NCBI GenBank assembly: GCA_965229725.1
Contig: OZ245923.1
Span: forward strand, 434,001-498,000
Length of the DNA: 64,000 nucleotides
DNA from: Aquirickettsia sp965229725
GTDB lineage: Bacteria > Pseudomonadota > Alphaproteobacteria > Rickettsiales > Midichloriaceae
Direction: 5' to 3'
The notes under the pieces: generated by a model
What the model saw: the letters and a program-made list of their open reading frames with translations, nothing else
What the model was told of the DNA's origin: nothing
Database searches by the model: none
Position numbers and translations under genes: made by a program
Shown here: piece by piece, positions 58,894 through 64,000 of the stretch
How positions within the stretch are numbered: position 1 is the first letter of the stretch
Layout of the letters: the number at the start of each line of letters is the position of its first letter

Positions 58894-60594
58894 CTATGCA
58901 TGTATCACGCTTAATAAAACATCTTCCATACTATTCATCATGCCGTATGATTTTGCGTTATATGAATAAAATCTTTGCTCTTTCATTAGCTCTGTCATAG
59001 ATGTTGTTTCATCCACATTAGAACCCTCTAAGCTACCGCTTACGATTATACCTGCACCATCTTTCCCAACTAAAGACAATTTAGCAGGGCCTGATTCTGC
59101 GGTATTTGAAAATACTGTTCCAAATTCATTTTGAAGTTTCATTGGGTCTTTAAATATCGCAAGAGGAATAGCTGCAAGTTTCTTATCATCACCATTGGTA
59201 TAATGACCTGTTAAGTTTCCTTTTTTATCAATGCTAGTGTTCATTAACGTACCTTCTTTTTTTCCATTAGTAGTTATGTCACCATCGAATATGCTACCGT
59301 ACATATTAATTTTTTCCCAATTAAGTTTGAAAGTGGATGTGACCTTTTCTCCTTTTACATCAAAATCAATTGTTAAGTCATCTAAGCCTGCAGGAGCACT
59401 TCCTTTACCATTGTTATCAAAAGATATCTCGCCAGATCCGACCACTTTTTTGCCACTAGCAGGATCAACTTCTTGCCCAGGAAGGTAAATTTCAACTGCA
59501 TACTTGTTAAAATCCGTCCTTTTGAATGCCATGAAGACTTTATGTTCATTGTCTTTCTCATCAATTACCATGAACTCTTCCACAAAACTAGGTGAAATTT
59601 TTCCATCTGCCATATTATAGTCTTTATTCTCAGCATTATACCAAGACTTAACAAATCCTTTGTCTAGAATACTAGTTTCAACCGGGATAGTGGCAGACGA
59701 TAAGCTTTTTGGTGCAATTTTATCCTTTATTATATTTGCCGTCTTATCCTCAAATTGCATTCTAGTATTTTCTTTCAATTCAAATGTAATATCATTACTC
59801 GATACAGTTGGATCAGATTTTAAATATTGACCAAGATTAGCTTTCATTTTTGTAACTAAATCACTTGCATCGCTATATATAATCGTCATTTTACTTCCAT
59901 TTTTTATCACGTCTTGGGGTAATTTATTTTTAATCAAAGTAACAGAAAGTTGGTTTGATTTATCTCCCTCTTCTTGGTAAAAGTTCATGAAGAATGATTC
60001 ATCATCTATTATTCCACTATTAGAGACGTCAACTGTCATTTTTGCTTTGCCTCCACCAACGATAGGAGCGTTTGCACTAAGTTTTAGATTAATATCAGCT
60101 GTTGTTGTTGCATGCCCCTTTATAGTGCCTGCAGATAACTCTATGCGCTTAGGGTCTGCAATTGCTTCTTTTTGTTCTTGATTATCATCTGTGTATAACT
60201 CACCAAGTAAATAACAGCCATTAGGAGCTACTAAAAAGCCATCTTTGTTTTTCTCAAATCGTCCGGCATTTGTATATCTTCTTTCTCCGTTGCACTCTAC
60301 AACAAAAAGTCCTTTGCCTTCAATTGCATAATCAAATTCGTTTTTTGTTTCGGTAATTTCTCCTTGAACATCTGTTTTAATACGAGATGTAGCTATAACA
60401 CCGCCGTTATATTGGCTAGTTTCACTTAAAAGGTAATTTCCAAAGGCTTTATAGCCAGGGGTATTTGCGTTACTTAAATTTATACCAATCTTACCTGTGA
60501 CTGACTCTGCCGCTGCCATACCTTGAGTTACTGCTGCTATACCTGCTGAAGACATTTTAATAATACCAAATAAAGTTATGTTGATTGATGACAA
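58894..60594 (-). CDS. flgE: Flagellar hook protein FlgE
   Basis: The hook subunit joining motor and filament. The N-terminal helix is IAAVTQGMAAAESVTGKIGI with NLSNANTPGYKAFGNYLL, the flagellar axial-protein motif; the C-terminal helix is YSYNAKSYGMMNSMEDVLLSV. The middle is a long variable domain, giving 566 residues against about 400 in E. coli. Codon 14 (MSSAGIAAV, at 60555) is the more usual start; residues MSSINITLFGIIK ahead of it may be untranslated. It has no signal peptide, unlike FlgB and FlgC here. It lies alone, 30 kb from the flgBC-fliE genes. Confidence 0.88.
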   Translation of the reverse strand: MSSINITLFGIIKMSSAGIAAVTQGMAAAESVTGKIGINLSNANTPGYKAFGNYLLSETSQYNGGVIATSRIKTDVQGEITETKNEFDYAIEGKGLFVVECNGERRYTNAGRFEKNKDGFLVAPNGCYLLGELYTDDNQEQKEAIADPKRIELSAGTIKGHATTTADINLKLSANAPIVGGGKAKMTVDVSNSGIIDDESFFMNFYQEEGDKSNQLSVTLIKNKLPQDVIKNGSKMTIIYSDASDLVTKMKANLGQYLKSDPTVSSNDITFELKENTRMQFEDKTANIIKDKIAPKSLSSATIPVETSILDKGFVKSWYNAENKDYNMADGKISPSFVEEFMVIDEKDNEHKVFMAFKRTDFNKYAVEIYLPGQEVDPASGKKVVGSGEISFDNNGKGSAPAGLDDLTIDFDVKGEKVTSTFKLNWEKINMYGSIFDGDITTNGKKEGTLMNTSIDKKGNLTGHYTNGDDKKLAAIPLAIFKDPMKLQNEFGTVFSNTAESGPAKLSLVGKDGAGIIVSGSLEGSNVDETTSMTELMKEQRFYSYNAKSYGMMNSMEDVLLSVIHA

Positions 60595-60616
60595 GCAATT
60601 ACCATGCCAAATTTAA

Positions 60617-61609
60617 TTATTGATGGTTATCAGCTTTTAATAAATTTAAAATCCCTTGCATACCAATATCAATAGGTATTTCAAATTCTAGGGGTTTAAG
60701 GGATTTAGGATGAGTGAAAGAAATTTTATAAGCATGAAGTGCTTGTCTACTAAAGCGTTTAATTTTAGCAACTAACTCTTTTGATACAAACTCTGGATTG
60801 AAGTTATAGTACAGGGCATATTTTTTATCTCCTACGATAGGGGTGTTTTTATATTTCATGTGAACTCTTATTTGATGAGTTCTGCCGGTTTCTAACTCAC
60901 ATTCTACTAAGCTGAACATTCTATTTTCATAAATATTCATTACTCTGTAATTCGTAATCGCTATTTTGCCAGTTTCATCGCTGACAACTCGCATTTTAGT
61001 ATGATCTTTTTTGCATGGAGCGATATTGGTTATGATGCGCCCAATAATAGGGTTTGGCACTCCATATGTTATTGCTAAATATCTTCTCTTTACTTTTCTT
61101 TCCATAATTTGACCACATAAGTAAAGGTGTGTGTCGTTATTTTTAGCTACCAAAATTAGTCCCGAGGTGTCTTTATCAAGTCTATGCACTATTCCAGGTC
61201 TATCCTCTCCACTTGCTGAGGATAAATTTTTAGAGTATGAAACGAGAGCATTTGCTAATGTTTGGTTATCTGTGTTTGTTCCAGGGTGCACTGTAAGATT
61301 TGGCGGCTTGTTTATCACCATTAAATCTTCATCTTCATATACGATATTTAATTTTAGATCATATGGCTCTATGCTAGATTCTTTTTTAATAATTGATATT
61401 GAAATTGAATCTCCAACCTTGATTTTTTTGCCGCAATTTCTTTCTATAATGTTATTGAGACGAACTCCTGAATTAAGAATTAAAAATTGAATTTGTGATC
61501 TTGTTTGTTCACCAATTTTTGAAGTAATGTATTTATCTAGTCTTTCCCCTTCTTCTCCTGGTATCACCTCAAAATCATAAGCTATTTCATCTGATTTTAT
61601 TAATTTCAT
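60617..61609 (-). CDS. rluD: 23S rRNA pseudouridine synthase (RluD/RluC family)
   Basis: A 330-residue enzyme that isomerises uridines in 23S rRNA. Residues about 15-85 form an S4 RNA-binding domain (RLDKYITSKIGEQTRSQIQF). The catalytic Asp is in GIVHRLDKDTSGLILVAKN, and NKPPNLTVHPGTNTDNQTLAN lies before it. FSLVECELETGRTHQIRVHM and the CFD-like KISFTHPKSLKPLEFE complete the RluA superfamily. RluD (U1911/1915/1917) is the closest by the HPG and HRLDKDTSG pattern; RluC is the alternative. Confidence 0.9.
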   Translation of the reverse strand: MKLIKSDEIAYDFEVIPGEEGERLDKYITSKIGEQTRSQIQFLILNSGVRLNNIIERNCGKKIKVGDSISISIIKKESSIEPYDLKLNIVYEDEDLMVINKPPNLTVHPGTNTDNQTLANALVSYSKNLSSASGEDRPGIVHRLDKDTSGLILVAKNNDTHLYLCGQIMERKVKRRYLAITYGVPNPIIGRIITNIAPCKKDHTKMRVVSDETGKIAITNYRVMNIYENRMFSLVECELETGRTHQIRVHMKYKNTPIVGDKKYALYYNFNPEFVSKELVAKIKRFSRQALHAYKISFTHPKSLKPLEFEIPIDIGMQGILNLLKADNHQ

Positions 61610-61741
61610 GAAAATATCGTTATACGTAAATACATTTTTGCAAAAAGCTTTGATTACTAAGTATACGAAAATACTTTATATTTACTATATAATTCGCTAT
61701 TTTGGAGTTATTAATCTAACCAATGTATATATTTAGCCATT

Positions 61742-62215
61742 ATGAAATGTCCTTTTTGTGAATTTTTGAATACTCAAGTAAAAGATTCAAGATCTTCAGA
61801 TGATAATTCTAGTATCAAACGTAGGAGGATATGTAATAATTGTGGGGCAAAATTCACCACATATGAAATGTTAGAGGTGCAAGAAATCATGGTTGTTAAA
61901 AGAAATGGTTCAAAAAGACCATTTGATGTACAAAAAATATTAAGATCATTGGAAATAGCAACTAGAAAGAGGAACATAGAAAATGAGTTTTTAAATAAAA
62001 TAGCTTCCAATATTGTAAAAAAGCTTCAAAAATTTGGAGAAGGAGAGGTAGAATCTAAAATTATAGGTGAGTTGGTGATGAGTGAGTTGATTAAAGTGGA
62101 CCAAGTTGCATATGTTAGATATGCATCAGTTTATATGGATTTTAAGGAAGTTAAAGATTTTAAAGGATTAATACAAATATTAGATCATAAAATTAGTGAT
62201 AAAGAAAGCAACTAA
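61742..62215 (+). CDS. nrdR: Transcriptional repressor NrdR
   Basis: NrdR represses ribonucleotide reductase genes in response to dATP/ATP. The 157 residues have a zinc ribbon (C3, C6, C31, C34: MKCPFCEFLN and RRRICNNCGAKFTTYE) and an ATP-cone domain (about 49-140) with MVVKRNGSKRPFDVQKI. The VAYVRYASVYMDFKE C-terminus is conserved. Its stop overlaps the start of murG by 20 bp, an unusual pairing, since nrdR normally sits next to ribD or glyA. Confidence 0.95.
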   Translation: MKCPFCEFLNTQVKDSRSSDDNSSIKRRRICNNCGAKFTTYEMLEVQEIMVVKRNGSKRPFDVQKILRSLEIATRKRNIENEFLNKIASNIVKKLQKFGEGEVESKIIGELVMSELIKVDQVAYVRYASVYMDFKEVKDFKGLIQILDHKISDKESN

Positions 62216-63302
62216 CAATAAAACAATTATTATTTCTGCAGGCGGCACTGGTGGACATGTGTTCCCAGCACAAGCTGTCGCTGAAAAATTACATAAAGAA
62301 GGATACCGGCTGCATTTTGTATGTGACAAAAGAGCTTTGAAATATTGCGATGGAATACTTCGGGATATCAAAAAAACTGTTATTTTATCTTTACCTCCAA
62401 AGCAAAATTTAAGTAGTAAAATGCTGAATTTATCTCTTTTACTTGTTAGTACATTAAAAATAATGGGTAAATTTTGTTTTAAAAGACCGAAATTAATAAT
62501 TTCATTTGGTGGATATCCAGCCTTTCCAGCATCTTTATGTGCAATAATTTTTCGCATTCCCCTTTTTTTACATGAACAAAATTCGGTTCTTGGTCAGATT
62601 AACAGAATTTTCTTACCATTTGCAGATAAATTATTAACCTCATTTCCTGATACACAAAAGATTAAAGATAAGTATAGAGAAAAAGTTATTTTAACAGGAT
62701 TACCAATCAGAGGAAATTTAATAAAAGTTTTGCAAGAGCGTAATGCTAAAGCAAAATCAAAAATAAAAAACTTAAGGATATTGGTGATAGGTGGTAGTCA
62801 GGGAGCAAAGCTTTTTAGTGATATAGTGCCAAAAGCAATTTTAAATTTGGAAAAATCTTTGCAAAGAAGGATATCTATCACTCATCAAGTCAGAAAAGAG
62901 TATTTAGACGATACAATAGATGTTTATTCTAAAACAAGTTGCAAATCATGTGTTAAAGTTTTCTTTGATAATATTGAGGAGTTATATAATAGGCATGATT
63001 TAATTATTTCTAGGGCAGGGGCATCATCAGTTGTTGAGGTGTTGTTATTTCAAAAGGCAGCTATATTGGTTCCATTTGCCAAGGCAAAAGATAACCATCA
63101 ATTATATAATGCAAAATATCTAAGCAAAAATTCAAAAATTGTTGTGAAAGAAGAGTGGCAATTATCAGAAAAATGGCTAGCTTCATATATAAAAGATTGC
63201 TTGGAAAACCCTGAAATAATACATGAGATGGAGAAATCTTATATGAACCAGCTCAGAGAACTTCATGTTAACGCAGTAAATAAATTTTTTAATGAAATAT
63301 AG
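62196..63302 (+). CDS. murG: UDP-GlcNAc--undecaprenyl-PP-MurNAc-pentapeptide GlcNAc transferase
   Basis: MurG makes lipid II, the peptidoglycan precursor, at the inner face of the membrane. The 368 residues begin with a GTG at 62196, 20 bp inside nrdR. The N-terminal acceptor domain has IIISAGGTGGHVFPAQAVAE, the G-loop signature (residues about 10-29); FGGYPAFPASLCA and LHEQNSVLGQINRIF follow. The C-terminal donor-binding half has ILVIGGSQGAKLFSDIVP and LIISRAGASSVVEVLLFQKAAILVPFA with the UDP-GlcNAc contact. Complete peptidoglycan-type gene, in line with ldcA at 45386. Confidence 0.96.
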   Translation: MIKKATNNKTIIISAGGTGGHVFPAQAVAEKLHKEGYRLHFVCDKRALKYCDGILRDIKKTVILSLPPKQNLSSKMLNLSLLLVSTLKIMGKFCFKRPKLIISFGGYPAFPASLCAIIFRIPLFLHEQNSVLGQINRIFLPFADKLLTSFPDTQKIKDKYREKVILTGLPIRGNLIKVLQERNAKAKSKIKNLRILVIGGSQGAKLFSDIVPKAILNLEKSLQRRISITHQVRKEYLDDTIDVYSKTSCKSCVKVFFDNIEELYNRHDLIISRAGASSVVEVLLFQKAAILVPFAKAKDNHQLYNAKYLSKNSKIVVKEEWQLSEKWLASYIKDCLENPEIIHEMEKSYMNQLRELHVNAVNKFFNEI

Positions 63303-63466
63303 CTGTAATAAACACTATGCTCCAATATTAGCCATTATTTTATAGTAAAATATTAATTGTTAAATTAGAAACGGTATTGACTCTAATTATATTTAGCAAC
63401 ACTGAAATTTAAATTTCTAGTTTGTATTGCTAAATGGTTTAAAATTTGTAGAATGATTGGAAATAA

Positions 63467-64000
63467 ATGTTCGGAATTTTAATGAAATCAGTGGATTGTT
63501 TAGTAAGGCAAAATGGATTAACCATTGCAACAGATACAGTAAATGAATTTGAATCTGCAACAATTAGCTTGTTGGTTAAGAATGGCAGCAGAAATGAAGA
63601 CCAACAAAATAATGGGATATCTCATTTCTTAGAGCATATGGCTTTTAAAGGCACAGCAACAAGAACAGCAAGGGATATTGCTGAGGAATTTGATATGATA
63701 GGGGGGTATTTTAACGCTTACACATCAAGAACCTCAACTGTTTATTATGCAAAGGTACTAAAAGGTGATTTAGAAAAAGCAACTGATATACTTACTGATA
63801 TTATATTAAACTCCACTTTTGCTAAAGAAGAACTAGAGAGGGAGAGGGAGGTGATTCTTCAAGAATTGTGTATGACAAGAGATACTCCCGATGATATAGT
63901 TTTTGATTATTTTCAAGAAACAGCTTTTAAAAATCAACCCCTAGGTCGTTCAATTCTTGGAACAGAGGAATTTATAAAAAACTTAAGTAGAGAAGAATTG
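63467..64000 (+). CDS. M16 zinc peptidase (processing-peptidase type), N-terminal part
   Basis: The first 178 codons of a gene running off the right edge. The inverted zinc-site motif H53-F-L-E56-H57 lies in NNGISHFLEHMAFKGTATR, with the downstream Glu region EREREVILQELCM. FNAYTSRTSTVYYAKVLKGDLEKA is typical of the mitochondrial processing peptidase beta-like group, the type Rickettsiales share with mitochondria. Two in-frame ATGs (63467 and 63482) can start it; GGAAAT precedes the first. The total family length is about 420-450 residues. Confidence 0.92.
   Translation, partial: MFGILMKSVDCLVRQNGLTIATDTVNEFESATISLLVKNGSRNEDQQNNGISHFLEHMAFKGTATRTARDIAEEFDMIGGYFNAYTSRTSTVYYAKVLKGDLEKATDILTDIILNSTFAKEELEREREVILQELCMTRDTPDDIVFDYFQETAFKNQPLGRSILGTEEFIKNLSREEL

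Overview
The window is an AT-rich, gene-dense bacterial chromosome segment with short intergenic gaps, encoded CCA ends on the tRNAs and many AAA/TTT-rich codons. The gene content points to Rickettsiales (Alphaproteobacteria). It has a VirB2-type T4SS pilin with the rickettsial two-helix core, a pair of gene-transfer-agent (GTA) tail genes, a ProP-like MFS protein, a Bcr/CflA transporter, an OmpR regulator, few metabolic genes and genes broken by single stop codons. Lipid A genes (lpxD, fabZ, lpxA, lpxI) argue against Anaplasmataceae. Flagellar genes (fliE, flgB, flgC, fliR, flhB, flgE) suggest a flagellated lineage such as Midichloriaceae. That placement is inferred from gene content; no phylogeny was run.

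Layout: 1-270, 5' end of an RNase D-like gene behind rpmJ (minus). 414-6489, lipid A, riboflavin, cmk and rpsA genes. 6528-7583, a small membrane protein, a gene broken by one TAA, and tRNA-Ser. 7706-14994, transporters, rlmB, rnhA, ctpA, a thioredoxin-like protein and an aminotransferase. 15037-17352, a large unknown membrane protein with a perfect 144-bp tandem duplication. 17497-21128, tRNA-His, dgt, corA and a GNAT-GrpB fusion. 21129-26575, a TPR/EF-Tu-domain-II gene split by TAA, glyQ, tatA, a DoxX-like protein, an O-methyltransferase, nuoC and ubiA. 26576-26965, a gene-free stretch with a candidate structured RNA. 26966-28300, flgB-flgC-fliE. 28309-31377, transaldolase, ribE, rpsU and a Na+/solute symporter. 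31363-32789, GTA g12-g13. 32942-37741, a 1599-residue pentapeptide-repeat protein. 37766-40984, lptG, pepA and dksA.

41089-42500 holds three tRNAs, an IS3-family remnant and virB2 with its terminator. 42602-47736 holds tsaE, an MFS protein fused to a (p)ppGpp-hydrolase HD domain, an LD-carboxypeptidase, ompR, gatC and ruvX. 47935-51970 holds a BepA-like protease, csrA, fliR, flhB and a GNAT paralogue. 52004-55480 holds an AAA-ATPase-like protein, an IS1-family element with terminal inverted repeats, and an IS-like scar. 55482-64000 holds a porin, a DsbA-like protein, rdgB, pcm, flgE, rluD, nrdR, murG and the start of an M16 protease.

The most unusual observations are: (1) flagellar rod proteins FlgB and FlgC, normally exported by the flagellar type III apparatus, both start with Sec-type signal peptides here; (2) an MFS transporter is fused to a SpoT-type HD domain whose active-site residues are all present, with no synthetase domain; (3) a GNAT acetyltransferase is fused to a GrpB domain and has a stand-alone paralogue 30 kb away; (4) a 326-codon TPR/EF-Tu-domain-II frame and a 193-codon frame are each interrupted by a single TAA; (5) a roughly 90-nt structured RNA candidate has its own promoter-like elements and terminator; (6) a giant pentapeptide protein carries three C-terminal modules, a candidate secreted or surface effector.
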